Shown here piece by piece: positions 42,896 through 51,359 of a stretch of DNA of 64,000 nucleotides. Each line of letters opens with the position of its first letter. The stretch's first letter is position 1. The notes under the pieces were generated by a model. The model did not search any database. It was not told the origin of the DNA and saw nothing but the letters and a program-made list of their open reading frames with translations. The stretch is from Dehalococcoidia bacterium (lineage in GTDB: Bacteria; Chloroflexota; Dehalococcoidia; Tepidiformales; Tepidiformaceae). Both the position numbers and the translations under genes were made by a program. The stretch spans positions 1 through 64,000 of the forward strand of contig JADYYG010000013.1 in the NCBI GenBank assembly GCA_020853755.1, given 5' to 3'.

Positions 42896-44152
42896 GTGGC
42901 GGGTCCGTTCGCTGGGCTGCGCGTGGTCGAGTTCGGGCGGTTCATCGCCGCGCCGTATTGCGGCCAACTCCTCGCGGACGGCGGCGCCGACGTTATCAAG
43001 GTCGAATCCCTCGAAGGCGATGAGACGCGCCGCAACGGGCAGATCGTTCCCGGCGAAGGCCGCCAGTTCCTGAACAAGAACCGTGGCAAGCGTTCCCTTG
43101 CGGTGGACCTGCGCGATCCCGAAGTCCTCGCTGCCGTGGTGGAGCTTGCGGCCCGAGCCGACATCGTGGTGGCGAACTTCCGGCCCGGCCAGGCGGCCCG
43201 CCACGGTCTCGACTATGAGTCGCTGTCCGCCCGCAACCCGCGGCTCATCTACGCCGAGAACACCGCCTACGGGCGGAAAGGCCCGATGGCCGATGCCGCT
43301 GGCATGGATGTCGTCCTCGCCGCCTATGCCGGGCTGGTGAACTTCCACCCCGACGGCCCAACGCCGCTCTCCGACCCGATCGTCGACTACATGGCCGGGA
43401 TGCTGCTCGCGTGGGGCGTCTCCACCGCTCTTTATACGCGCGAACGGACCGGCGAGGGCCAGCGCCTCGACGTCGCCCTCCTCCAGGCCGCGCTCCTCCT
43501 CCAGAACAACCACATGAACCACGTCGACGTCCTCGACGAGTGGCGGACCGAGTTCGTCGAGTACCTGAAGACCGCGTTCGCGAACGGGGAAACCTGGGCG
43601 AACGTCATCGCCCGGCGCGAGGAGCTGCAGCCGCACGCGCTCGTCCGGGCTTATTACGGCTACCTGCCAACCCGGGACGGGATGATCGCCGTTGCCGCCA
43701 TGGCGCGCCCGCTTCGCCTGAAGATGATGGAGGTTGTTGGCTTCGAAGACCGCTGGACGCGCGAGCCCGGCTGGTTGCCGGAGGATGGGCGCGCCTACGC
43801 CGAGGAGGTGGCTCGCGCCGTAGAAGCGCGCACCACGCAGGACTCGACCGCGAACTGGCAGCGGAAGTTCGCCGCGGCCGGGATTCCCAGCGCGCCGCTG
43901 CAGTTCCCCGAGCAGCTGCTCGACGACCCGCAGGTCGCCGCGAACGGCTTCCTCACCCGCCTCGAACACGAGACGGTCGGCGGCGTGACGGTGGTTTCGC
44001 CGCCTGTCGCGTTTTCGAAGACGCCCCTCGCGGCGCATACCGCTTCCCCGGCGCTCGGCGCCCACACGCGGGCCGCGCTTGCTGAAGCAGGCCTCGATGG
44101 CGCCGCGGTCGACCGGCTCGTCGCACGCGGCGTTGTGGTGGATGGCCAATGA
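42896..44152 (+). CDS. CaiB/BaiF family CoA-transferase
   Basis: 418 residues from GTG 42896. Signatures: RVVEFGRFIAAPYCGQLLAD, GADVIKVESLEGD, NKNRGKRSLAVDLRDPE, and catalytic Asp in TGEGQRLDVALLQAAL. Class III CoA-transferase, substrate unknown. It overlaps or nearly overlaps the downstream gene and follows lysR by 3 nt, forming a putative operon lysR-CoA-transferase-hypothetical. Confidence 0.92.
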   Translation: MAGPFAGLRVVEFGRFIAAPYCGQLLADGGADVIKVESLEGDETRRNGQIVPGEGRQFLNKNRGKRSLAVDLRDPEVLAAVVELAARADIVVANFRPGQAARHGLDYESLSARNPRLIYAENTAYGRKGPMADAAGMDVVLAAYAGLVNFHPDGPTPLSDPIVDYMAGMLLAWGVSTALYTRERTGEGQRLDVALLQAALLLQNNHMNHVDVLDEWRTEFVEYLKTAFANGETWANVIARREELQPHALVRAYYGYLPTRDGMIAVAAMARPLRLKMMEVVGFEDRWTREPGWLPEDGRAYAEEVARAVEARTTQDSTANWQRKFAAAGIPSAPLQFPEQLLDDPQVAANGFLTRLEHETVGGVTVVSPPVAFSKTPLAAHTASPALGAHTRAALAEAGLDGAAVDRLVARGVVVDGQ

Positions 44153-44175
44153 ACGACCGAGGAACGGAGGTTCGC

Positions 44176-45054
44176 ATGGCCGGCTATGCCGATTCGAAGG
44201 GCCACGAGACGCGCAGCGAAGCCGTCCTTCTCGAGTCCGCCAGCACCGACGGCCACCTCGCGTTCACCCTCCGGCTCTGCCGTTACCCCGAGCTCGGCAT
44301 CAGCTGGCTCTGGGGCCACGTCTTCGCCGGCGGCAAGGTCTACGTCTTCGCCGACCATGCGCAGCCGTGCGACAGCAGTGTGACGAACCTCGACACCGAC
44401 AGCGTCGTGTACACCCACGGTGCGGGCACGGCGCCCGCCTTCCGATTCGAGCGCGTCGGGCCGCTGCTCGGTCCGTCGTCGTGCTCCGCGCAGGCGAGCT
44501 TCCTCGCGGCCGAGGGCGCTCGTGCTGTGCTGGGCGAGGGCGGCATTCCCGTCGAGGTCACGGCACAACTTCGCCCGCTCACCCGCTCGGTGAACAACGT
44601 TGAGGGCCGCACCGAAGTCCTCGGCATGGTGGATGCAACCATCGTGCTCGGCGGGCGGGAGCTCCGGCTCAGCGCGCCGGGCCACTTCCACGAACAGGAG
44701 CAACGCAACCCTCGCTTCATGACCGGGTTCACCTACTGCACGCTCCGGCGCGAAGAGGGCGGCATCCTCTTCATTCGCGGGCCGAAGCGCGGCGGCGGCA
44801 CGCTTCTCCACAACGACGAGGCAACCCGCATTGAGCGCGTTGAACTCGGCCCGCCCGGCCTGGAACGAGCCCTGGCGTTGCACCTGTCCGGCGGTCGAAT
44901 CCTCGAAGGGACGGCGACTGCGACCTACCGGCACGTCATCCCCATTTACAGCGACGACTGGTTCGGTTCCGTGGTGCGCGTCGACCTCGATGGCCTGCGC
45001 TACACCGGCCGAATGAACGACTACCTGCCCGAAATGAACGGCTACGACCGTTAG
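44176..45054 (+). CDS. Protein of unknown function, possibly lipocalin-like
   Basis: About 292 residues from ATG 44176, which has SD GGAGG 5 nt away; ATG 44149 (overlapping the upstream stop, ATGA) is an alternative. Beta-rich throughout (LAFTLRLCRYPELGISWLWG, VDATIVLGGRELRLSAPGHF, YSDDWFGSVVRVDLDG). The layout resembles CrtC/AttH-like lipocalin tandem domains, but I cannot prove it. Operon with the CoA-transferase suggests a shared catabolic role. Confidence 0.65.
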   Translation: MAGYADSKGHETRSEAVLLESASTDGHLAFTLRLCRYPELGISWLWGHVFAGGKVYVFADHAQPCDSSVTNLDTDSVVYTHGAGTAPAFRFERVGPLLGPSSCSAQASFLAAEGARAVLGEGGIPVEVTAQLRPLTRSVNNVEGRTEVLGMVDATIVLGGRELRLSAPGHFHEQEQRNPRFMTGFTYCTLRREEGGILFIRGPKRGGGTLLHNDEATRIERVELGPPGLERALALHLSGGRILEGTATATYRHVIPIYSDDWFGSVVRVDLDGLRYTGRMNDYLPEMNGYDR

Positions 45055-45055
45055 G

Positions 45056-45076
45056 CGGCCCGATAACCATCGGCCG
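45056..45076 (+). terminator. Possible stem-loop terminator after the unknown gene
   Basis: CGGCCCGAT, loop AACC, ATCGGCCG with one bulged C, directly after the stop at 45054. The downstream T-run is poor (TGTTCG), so intrinsic termination is only possible. Confidence 0.35.
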
Positions 45077-45170
45077 TGTTCGAAACAACACAAGGCGCTT
45101 GGTCAGTTCGTTCGCTGGCCGGTAGGATTCGGCCTCAGCGCGACGGACAGGAAGGCGAGGAGGCACAGCC

Positions 45171-46418
45171 GTGGGTAACTGGTTCGCTGAACGTCTGCCG
45201 GCCACGCAGCACCGCGACTTTCGCGCCCTCTGGGGCGGCACCGCCTGCTCCAGCGTCTCGCTCTGGACGATGCTCCTCGGCAACGCCTGGATCGTCTACA
45301 AGCTCAGCAACTCCTCGTTCTGGGTCGGCGTTTCGACGTTCGCGTCGATGTCGCCGTACCTCATGGCCCCTATTGGAGGCGTGATCGCTGACCGGTTCGA
45401 ACGCCGGTTGCTGGTGAGAGTCACCCGCGTCGGCGCGTTCACCACCACGATGGCGCTGTTCATCCTCGCCGCGACCGACGTCATCGCGGTCTGGATGGTC
45501 GTCAGCGTCGCGCTTGTCCAGGGTGTCGTACGCGCGATCGAAATCCCGTCGGACCAGGCGCTCCTCGCGAACGTTGTGCCGGTGGACCACCTGGCGAACG
45601 CCGTTTCCCTGAGCACAATGACGCAGCAGGGTTCGCGCGCGGCGGGTCCGCTCTTCTCCGCTCCGCTCCTGGCCACCGTCGGCGTCGAAGGGGCGTATGC
45701 CATCGCCGCGGTCTTTGCGCTGCTGGCGTTTACCTCGGTGCGAAGAGTTGAGGTTCGCTCTCGGGGCGGCGTCCAGAGCCTCACCCAGGTCTATTCCAAC
45801 CTGCTCGACGGTCTCGCCTACGTCCGGTCGACGACGCCGGTGCTGTTGGTGTTCGGCCTCGTTGCCGCCCACTGCGCGCTGACGATGTCGTTCGATGCGA
45901 TGCTGCCGGGCTTCGCCGAGGACCACCTGCACAGTTCGTCCATGGGTTTCACGATGATGACCTTTGGCGTCGGTGCGGGCGCACTCATCGCCACCTTCGC
46001 CCTCGCGATGTGGCCGGGCCAGCAGCGCGGTACGCTCCTGCTCTGGACCGGCATCGCTAGTGGCCTGTCGCCAATCCTCATGGCGATCAGTATGTCGATG
46101 GCCCCGGCCGTCGGCAGCGCCGTCCTCATGGGCTCGTCGCAGGCGCTCTTCATGGCCCTCGTCTCGATCCTGCTCCAGGAAGTCGTCCCCGACACGATGC
46201 GCGGGCGGGTGATGAGCCTCTATCTGATGTCGGCCGGCGGGATTATGGCATTCGCGAACCTCGGGTTCGCCACAGCCGCCGACAGGCTTGGGGCGCCGAT
46301 GTTGCTGCTGGTCCCAGGCGCAGTGTTCGCGGTGATCGTCCTCGCCAGCCGCATCGCCGCTTCCGACCTGAGGACGATCTACCGCAAAGGTGTGGTGCCG
46401 GTCGCTGCGGAGGCATGA
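45171..46418 (+). CDS. Major facilitator superfamily transporter
   Basis: 415 residues from GTG 45171 (SD GAGGAGG 8 nt upstream). A candidate promoter TTGGTC-18-TAGGAT (45099-45128) precedes it. About twelve membrane helices and the MFS loop motif GGVIADRFERRLLVRVTRV. It resembles MFS_3/enterobactin-exporter-like members. Substrate unknown. Its 3' end directly meets the RHS remnant array. Confidence 0.9.
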   Translation: MGNWFAERLPATQHRDFRALWGGTACSSVSLWTMLLGNAWIVYKLSNSSFWVGVSTFASMSPYLMAPIGGVIADRFERRLLVRVTRVGAFTTTMALFILAATDVIAVWMVVSVALVQGVVRAIEIPSDQALLANVVPVDHLANAVSLSTMTQQGSRAAGPLFSAPLLATVGVEGAYAIAAVFALLAFTSVRRVEVRSRGGVQSLTQVYSNLLDGLAYVRSTTPVLLVFGLVAAHCALTMSFDAMLPGFAEDHLHSSSMGFTMMTFGVGAGALIATFALAMWPGQQRGTLLLWTGIASGLSPILMAISMSMAPAVGSAVLMGSSQALFMALVSILLQEVVPDTMRGRVMSLYLMSAGGIMAFANLGFATAADRLGAPMLLLVPGAVFAVIVLASRIAASDLRTIYRKGVVPVAAEA

Positions 46419-46427
46419 TGCGCGGTC

Positions 46428-46752
46428 TTCGACGGTGTGCCGTACACGTCGTAAGTGTAGCTGTCCTGCACCGTGCCTGACGCATCGACCACGGCCATCG
46501 TCGAACCGAGGCCGTCGGCCAGGTAGTAATAACACGACCCTGACTGCTTCATCGCGGTCAGTCCCGCGCCGTAGAGGTAGCCCGTCTCACGCTGGTGAGG
46601 TGATAGAGGTCGTCATACGAATACGTATGCGTGCCCTGCTGGTCCACCCGCTGGGTGCGGTTCCCGACGTCGTCCAGGGTGTAAGCGACTGACGCAATCG
46701 TCGTCGAGCCGCCTTTCACGTGCGTGATACCGGTCAGCCGGTCGGCGTTGTC
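46428..46752 (-). pseudogene. RHS core remnant (cassette G), frameshifted
   Basis: The segment begins NADRLTGITHVKGGSTTIAS and SYDDLYHLTSV, then jumps within a few bases to YLYGAGLTAMKQSGS and the DVYGTPSKT core in another frame, so an internal deletion caused a frameshift. It ends after PSKT, without YLRARYYDP and without a toxin, only ~10 nt from the MFS stop. It is a relic. Confidence 0.85.
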
Positions 46753-47290
46753 AACCTGATTTTTCATCGATAGCCCTGGCCCTATTAGCGATCTCTTCGT
46801 CGATCAACTTGACCCCCTCCCATGCGCTATCCCGCAGACACCCGCTCTCTCCTGCCATCCTAATTTGTGCCAACAATGTTGACTTAACTATTGGTAGAAG
46901 TCGGTGGCCGGAGTAACTCTGATAGTTCGCTCGCCATCCTCTAACTATTACCATCCAAAACGATCGCGTAACAGCGGATGGTCCCTGTTGACCGCACAGA
47001 TATTCAAGCATATTAGGGCTTAGTCTGATAGCCTCTTGGCTAAGGTCGAGCGAAATATCCTCACGCCAAACGACCTCCATGAGCGAGTATTGTGAGACCT
47101 CAACAAAACTCTCGGCTTTCAAACCAAGAGCATCCAAGACGCGGCTTGCAAAACGACACGCAATAGTCCATCCCTGAAGGAACCGTTCGCAATCCTCGGT
47201 TTCGTAGAGTGTGGGTTCGAGAGGCTTCATCTCGGAGAGGTTTGTAGCCCACTCTAAGATAGCATCAAAGGTTGGCATGTCGGGTGTCAC
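46751..47290 (-). CDS. Putative immunity protein of RHS cassette F
   Basis: 179 residues from GTG 47290, which overlaps the stop of the RHS cassette (GTGA); ATG 47278 is an alternative. No signal peptide. The segment EVVWREDISLDLSQEAIRLS aligns with similar segments in the cassette D and E small genes, suggesting one family. Strongly lower GC than flanking genes. The position immediately 3' of an RHS C-terminus is the basis for the immunity call; binding is not shown. Confidence 0.65.
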   Translation of the reverse strand: MTPDMPTFDAILEWATNLSEMKPLEPTLYETEDCERFLQGWTIACRFASRVLDALGLKAESFVEVSQYSLMEVVWREDISLDLSQEAIRLSPNMLEYLCGQQGPSAVTRSFWMVIVRGWRANYQSYSGHRLLPIVKSTLLAQIRMAGESGCLRDSAWEGVKLIDEEIANRARAIDEKSG

Positions 47291-48258
47291 TCAGGAGAGT
47301 TCCCGAGATCAGGAGGTTTTGGCCAGTGCCAGTTCCATCCACCTGAAGGGTTCGAAGTGGAGCCCTGCCAGCGTCTCGCGGCGTCGTCCAGACTTTTACC
47401 CCGGAAGTACTCGGCGTTGAGGATAGTGACAGTAGCCTGTATGCGCTTCCACAGTCCTCCACCAGGTGGAGGACATGGGTTCTTTTGTTTGGAATTACCG
47501 GTCGCGTAGTAGTCGTCCCATTGGCGGTCCAAAGCACCTTGAAGGCGGTCGAACTCTTGATAGTGGGCAGCTCGGCTCTCCGGCGTCATTCTGTCACCTG
47601 GTTTAGAGCCGTAACCGGTATCCCAAGTCCCATAATCATTGTCGAACCAAGTCTTGGCTGCATCATAAATGGCACTCACGGTGTTGACTATCTTGCTCCA
47701 AAGACCTTCGCAGTCGGATCGTCCACCGCCTTGTCCCGAGCCCTCGATAGGTACTCGTCCGCTAGGATCAGCCAACCTTGCGGGAGAGTCCGCGCCGTAG
47801 GTACTTGGATTCAAAGTGCAGCTAGGCCTGGTCGCCAGCGGCTCTCTCGACAGGAACGTGCCAGTAGCCGGGTCGTAGTACCGGGCTCGCAGGTACTGCA
47901 GGCCGGTGCCATCGGTCTGCTGCCCGGCGAAATCGAACTCATTCGCCAGGGAGCCGGTCTTCGACGGTGTGCCGTACACGTCGTAAGTGTAGCTGTCCTG
48001 CACCACGCCCGAGGCATCGACTACGGCCATCGTCGAGCCGAGGCAGGTGCTCGATAGAAGCGTTGCCGTCGTCATCCTGCCTGCATCATCGTACACGCAG
48101 TCAACGATGGCCATGTTCCAGCCGGTGACAGACTCAGCCGATTTGAGTTGCGTTGTCGTAGCAGGGTCGCTTGGCTCGAGGCACGAGAGTACGTGGTCGA
48201 GACGAGTCGACCAATGCGAACATGAACGTCTGTTGGTGCGCGACACGGGCAGGTTCAT
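47287..48258 (-). CDS. RHS core fragment with variable C-terminal tail (cassette F)
   Basis: Up to 323 residues. RHS homology begins near residue 40 (SAESVTGWNM, VYDDAGRMTTATL) and jumps straight to LGSTMAVVDASG, an in-frame deletion. Core to YLRARYYDPATGTFLSREP (~150), then a unique Trp/Cys/Pro-rich tail containing HYQEFDRLQGALDRQWDDYY. This tail motif recurs in cassettes D and E. No SD before ATG 48258 and no secretion signal, so independent expression is doubtful. Confidence 0.75.
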   Translation of the reverse strand: MNLPVSRTNRRSCSHWSTRLDHVLSCLEPSDPATTTQLKSAESVTGWNMAIVDCVYDDAGRMTTATLLSSTCLGSTMAVVDASGVVQDSYTYDVYGTPSKTGSLANEFDFAGQQTDGTGLQYLRARYYDPATGTFLSREPLATRPSCTLNPSTYGADSPARLADPSGRVPIEGSGQGGGRSDCEGLWSKIVNTVSAIYDAAKTWFDNDYGTWDTGYGSKPGDRMTPESRAAHYQEFDRLQGALDRQWDDYYATGNSKQKNPCPPPGGGLWKRIQATVTILNAEYFRGKSLDDAARRWQGSTSNPSGGWNWHWPKPPDLGNSPE

Positions 48259-48285
48259 GCTGGTGAGTCTGGAGTCCTCACCAGC
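48259..48285 (-). terminator. 9-bp stem-loop after the cassette E small gene
   Basis: GCTGGTGAG (48259-48267) and CTCACCAGC (48277-48285) around a 9-nt loop. It overlaps the stop of the small gene and has no T-run, so it may be a transcript-end or RNA-stability hairpin rather than a classic terminator. Confidence 0.35.
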
Positions 48286-48862
48286 TTCGGGAAGCTAACA
48301 CGGCGGATTCGGCCGCCGAACGAACTTCCGCTGAGGAATCCGCGTCTTCCAGCAACGCTGAAACCTTTGGTATGAGCCTTAGTTCTCGGAGCCGAGTGAT
48401 CCCTTGCACTCCGCTCAAGACCGCGGCTTCCGAGCTGGACTCCAGCTGAGAACCGAGTGCATCCATCAGCGCTGAGTCCATAGACGGTTCAGCTGGATGC
48501 CCTGCCCCGGCCAGTCCTTCCCAAAACATGAAGAGGGCGGACGATTCCGGTCCGACGACGCCCGCTATAGCCTCTAGGGCCCGCGGAAGGAGCCGAAGGG
48601 CCGAAGCGCGAAGCTGCAAACGAATCGTCGAGTCCCAAAGCACGAAGTCCATGTTGATTTGAAGATGCCAGAGTGCCTCCTCCCACGACTGCCTTTGCGA
48701 AAGCAAGTGCTCGGTCAGTGGCTCGCTGCCAACTGCTGATATGAACTGTTCGAGGTAAGCGGCACCGGTGGCCGAATTGAACCGGGTACCCATAGGATCG
48801 GTATTCGAATCGCTCATCAGCCAGCTTGACAGTGAGGCCTGAGCCTGGGGTTGGTTTGTCAT
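48278..48862 (-). CDS. Putative immunity protein of RHS cassette E
   Basis: 194 residues from ATG 48862, 19 nt after the RHS stop. Helical, soluble. FVLWDSTIRLQLRASALRLL in the middle matches the cassette D segment SVLWDEEVPDDTKRRLVEVL. A C-terminal half with Ala/Leu/Glu helices (ELRLIPKVSALLEDADSSAE) looks like an armadillo/HEAT-like stack. An in-frame extension upstream overlaps the RHS tail and is rejected. Confidence 0.65.
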   Translation of the reverse strand: MTNQPQAQASLSSWLMSDSNTDPMGTRFNSATGAAYLEQFISAVGSEPLTEHLLSQRQSWEEALWHLQINMDFVLWDSTIRLQLRASALRLLPRALEAIAGVVGPESSALFMFWEGLAGAGHPAEPSMDSALMDALGSQLESSSEAAVLSGVQGITRLRELRLIPKVSALLEDADSSAEVRSAAESAVLASRSW

Positions 48863-48881
48863 CTTGCGGACACTGCCCTTC

Positions 48882-49757
48882 TCATGCGTCCATCGCCGAC
48901 TTCTCCAGCGTGTTGGCGATTGGTGGCCTGCCGATTTGCGCCGCATAGCATGGAGACCAACCGCCTCCGGCGGGCTGGCACAATCCTTCAGGAATCCACC
49001 GGCTGGGTGGAGTGATTGGGATAAACCAAGGCACCGGTGGAGTCGAACCCCCGTCACCGGACGGATCCGTCGATGCGGGCAGGGGATACCTTCCGCTAAT
49101 CGCTGGATCCAGCCACTCTCCGGCATTGTCTAGGCGATGGTTTTTGTACTCGGACAGTTCAATTCCGTCAAGAATCGTCCGGGGATCCCCGTCATTGCAG
49201 TCGTCATCGAAGTAACGTTGAATCCAATTTTGGAGGTTCTTCTGCTTGGCGGTGAACTCGTCTCGGTGGCTCTGCCGTGACATCCTTCCAGTTTCCGGAA
49301 GGTCATACTTCGGATTCTGGTACTCCTGAATTCTCGTTAATAGCTCTTTGATCCGGTCAAGAATTCGAGGAATGATCAGCCCGTTGCACGGGTCAGACGG
49401 AGAACCATCTCCATCAATGGTTGGCTGGCGACCCGTGGGGTCATATCCATTGACCACGCGGCCCGCGGAGTACGAAAACAGGTTCCCAATGCACCTCGGA
49501 TAAATCGCCAGAGGCTCTCTCGACAAGAACGTGCCCGTCGCCGGGTCGTAGTACCGCGCCCGCAGGTATTGCAGGCCGGTGCCATCGGTCTGTTGCCCGG
49601 CGAAGTCGAACTCATTCGCCAGGGAGCCGGTCTTCGAGGGTGTGCCGTACACGTCGTAAGTGTAGCTGTCCTGCACCGTGCCCGACGCATCGACCACGGC
49701 CATCGTCGAGCCGAGGCCATCGGCCAGGTAGTAATACCACGACCCAGACTGCTTCAT
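48882..49757 (-). CDS. RHS core fragment with variable C-terminal tail (cassette E)
   Basis: 291 residues from ATG 49757, but RHS homology continues upstream in frame to about 49890 (TTTFTWDVAGGLPVVLDDGN, YLYGAGLTA). Core to RYYDPATGTFLSREPL (~75), then a tail with HRDEFTAKQKNLQNWIQRYF, a Cys nearby (DDDC), and a Pro/Gly/Trp-rich end. The motif is shared with cassettes D and F. A toxin by position; no catalytic site is recognisable. Confidence 0.75.
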   Translation of the reverse strand: MKQSGSWYYYLADGLGSTMAVVDASGTVQDSYTYDVYGTPSKTGSLANEFDFAGQQTDGTGLQYLRARYYDPATGTFLSREPLAIYPRCIGNLFSYSAGRVVNGYDPTGRQPTIDGDGSPSDPCNGLIIPRILDRIKELLTRIQEYQNPKYDLPETGRMSRQSHRDEFTAKQKNLQNWIQRYFDDDCNDGDPRTILDGIELSEYKNHRLDNAGEWLDPAISGRYPLPASTDPSGDGGSTPPVPWFIPITPPSRWIPEGLCQPAGGGWSPCYAAQIGRPPIANTLEKSAMDA

Positions 49758-49925
49758 CGCGGTCAGTCCCGCGCCGTAGAGGTACTGGTTGCCGTCATCG
49801 AGGACGACCGGCAGGCCACCGGCGACGTCCCAGGTGAAGGTCGTCGTGTTGCCCCCGGTCGTGCGCGAATCGCGCAGGCCATGGTGAGAACGTTGCCGTT
49901 GCCGTCGTAGGTTAGGTGGTGACGT
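49758..49925 (-). pseudogene. Upstream RHS remnant of cassette E
   Basis: Degenerate YD-repeat sequence (LTYDGNGNVLT in one frame, then LRDSRTTGGNTTTFTWDVAG in another) joins cassette E to the end of the cassette D small gene. The frame change near 49880 shows a junction or indel. Confidence 0.65.
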
Positions 49926-49967
49926 TGCTGAGTGGCCCTCCTCTATTCATGCCCGCTCAGGACGGTT

Positions 49968-50423
49968 TCACGCGGACTGATGCAATCGCCGGAGCCCCAT
50001 ATCGGCGGCGGCGGTGGCCCACTCATGAGCTCCAACTAGCTTCAGCGCCCCGAGGAGCAGGTCTCTGGTACGGTTCGCTGGAGCAGAGGGTTCCGAAGGG
50101 CGACAAATGGTGTCCCAATAGAGATCGTAGACATCGAGAGTGCGCAGTGCCTCTTCCTGCAGGAAGACTTGGACGAGGACCTCTACCAACCGCCGTTTGG
50201 TGTCGTCCGGGACCTCCTCGTCCCACAGGACCGAGTTGGCATGGATCGCTAGCGTTATGAGCCCGTCTTCGACTGTCGCAGGGGGCAGGTCTACCCGCGG
50301 GAGCTGCAACGAACGCTCGAGTTCAGCGGTGAGCGCGTCAGCCTCGGCCGGGAGTACGGGAACGGCAGCGCCTGGGCCCGCGAGATGACCCAGAATGGAC
50401 GGGGCGAGGAGGGCCGACTCCAT
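49968..50423 (-). CDS. Putative immunity protein of RHS cassette D
   Basis: 151 residues, ATG 50423, three bases after the RHS stop. No signal peptide or membrane span. SVLWDEEVPDDTKRRLVEVL resembles segments of the cassette E and F small proteins. It is shorter than those. Confidence 0.65.
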   Translation of the reverse strand: MESALLAPSILGHLAGPGAAVPVLPAEADALTAELERSLQLPRVDLPPATVEDGLITLAIHANSVLWDEEVPDDTKRRLVEVLVQVFLQEEALRTLDVYDLYWDTICRPSEPSAPANRTRDLLLGALKLVGAHEWATAAADMGLRRLHQSA

Positions 50424-50426
50424 CGG

Positions 50427-51359
50427 TTAGTACGCGGGGACCGGCCCAGGTGCCGGCACCGGAATCGGGGGATTCCACCAATCGTCGTCGTTCCACCGAA
50501 TGCCCTCGGGGACCTCCGGCCACTCGAGATCGACATCGGGCAACTTGTTCCACCAGCTCTTACTGGATGCGTCGAATTTGGGATATTCGCCGCACAGCTG
50601 CTCATCAAAATCGTTCGGTACCCAGCCAGTGCCGATGTGGTTGGCGCAGTCGAGATGTTCGAATCGCCCCCAGAGATCGTTCAGGCCCCTCTGGTTATTC
50701 TTCCAGCGCTTCTGTTTGCCGGTCTTCTGCTTGTCCGTTACGTCTCGCCCTGAGCCACGGCCCTCGATGACATCCCGATCCTCACGCATCTCGGCGATCT
50801 TCTTCAACATCTGGTTCGCAATGTTCCAGCAGAGTTTCTCGCGGGCGCTCATATTGCGTTCATCTTCGCCGCTCCCGACGGGCTTGAGCCCAGTAGCGTC
50901 GCCGAACGTGACGGGACTGCAGGCGGCGTACCCGTAGGCCGAGCCCGTGGACAGGGCGGATGCTGCGAGCGGATCTCGGCTCAAGAACGCCCCCGTCGCC
51001 GGATCGTAGTACCGCGCCCGCAGGTATTGCAGGCCGGTGCCATCGGTCTGCTGGCCGGCGAAATCGAACTCGTTCGCGAGGGAGCCCGTCTTCGAGGGTG
51101 TGCCGTACACGTCGTAAGTGTAGCTGTCCTGCACCACGCCCGAGGCATCGACTACGGCCATCGTCGAGCCGAGACCATCGGCCAGGTAGTAATACCACGA
51201 CCCCGGGCTCGGCGGCGTCACGCTGGTGATGCGGTCGTTGTCGTCGTAGGCGTAGGTCGCCTGGTTCGAGCACGACCGGATAGGTGACCGACGTGCGTCG
51301 AGACGCATCGTCGTAGCTGTAGACCTAGTAGCCGAGTAAACACCTCCGTAGCGGTTCAT
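50427..51359 (-). CDS. RHS core fragment with variable C-terminal tail (cassette D)
   Basis: 310 residues from ATG 51359, which overlaps the stop of the preceding small gene (ATGA), giving translational coupling. YD-type sequence TYAYDDNDRITSVTPPSP is joined directly to GSWYYYLADGLGSTMAV, deleting about 120 residues relative to cassette A. After RYYDPATGAFLSRDPL come the tail with KQKRWKNNQRGLNDLWGRFE, a Cys (HLDC), and a Trp/Pro-rich end (WNPPIPVPAPGPVPAY). Confidence 0.75.
   Translation of the reverse strand: MNRYGGVYSATRSTATTMRLDARRSPIRSCSNQATYAYDDNDRITSVTPPSPGSWYYYLADGLGSTMAVVDASGVVQDSYTYDVYGTPSKTGSLANEFDFAGQQTDGTGLQYLRARYYDPATGAFLSRDPLAASALSTGSAYGYAACSPVTFGDATGLKPVGSGEDERNMSAREKLCWNIANQMLKKIAEMREDRDVIEGRGSGRDVTDKQKTGKQKRWKNNQRGLNDLWGRFEHLDCANHIGTGWVPNDFDEQLCGEYPKFDASSKSWWNKLPDVDLEWPEVPEGIRWNDDDWWNPPIPVPAPGPVPAY

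Noticed and set aside
46400-46440. Direct repeat of the tRNA-Gln 3' end marking the far edge of an integrated element
   Set aside because: No matching sequence was seen by eye near the MFS end, and no integrase or transposase gene lies in the array.
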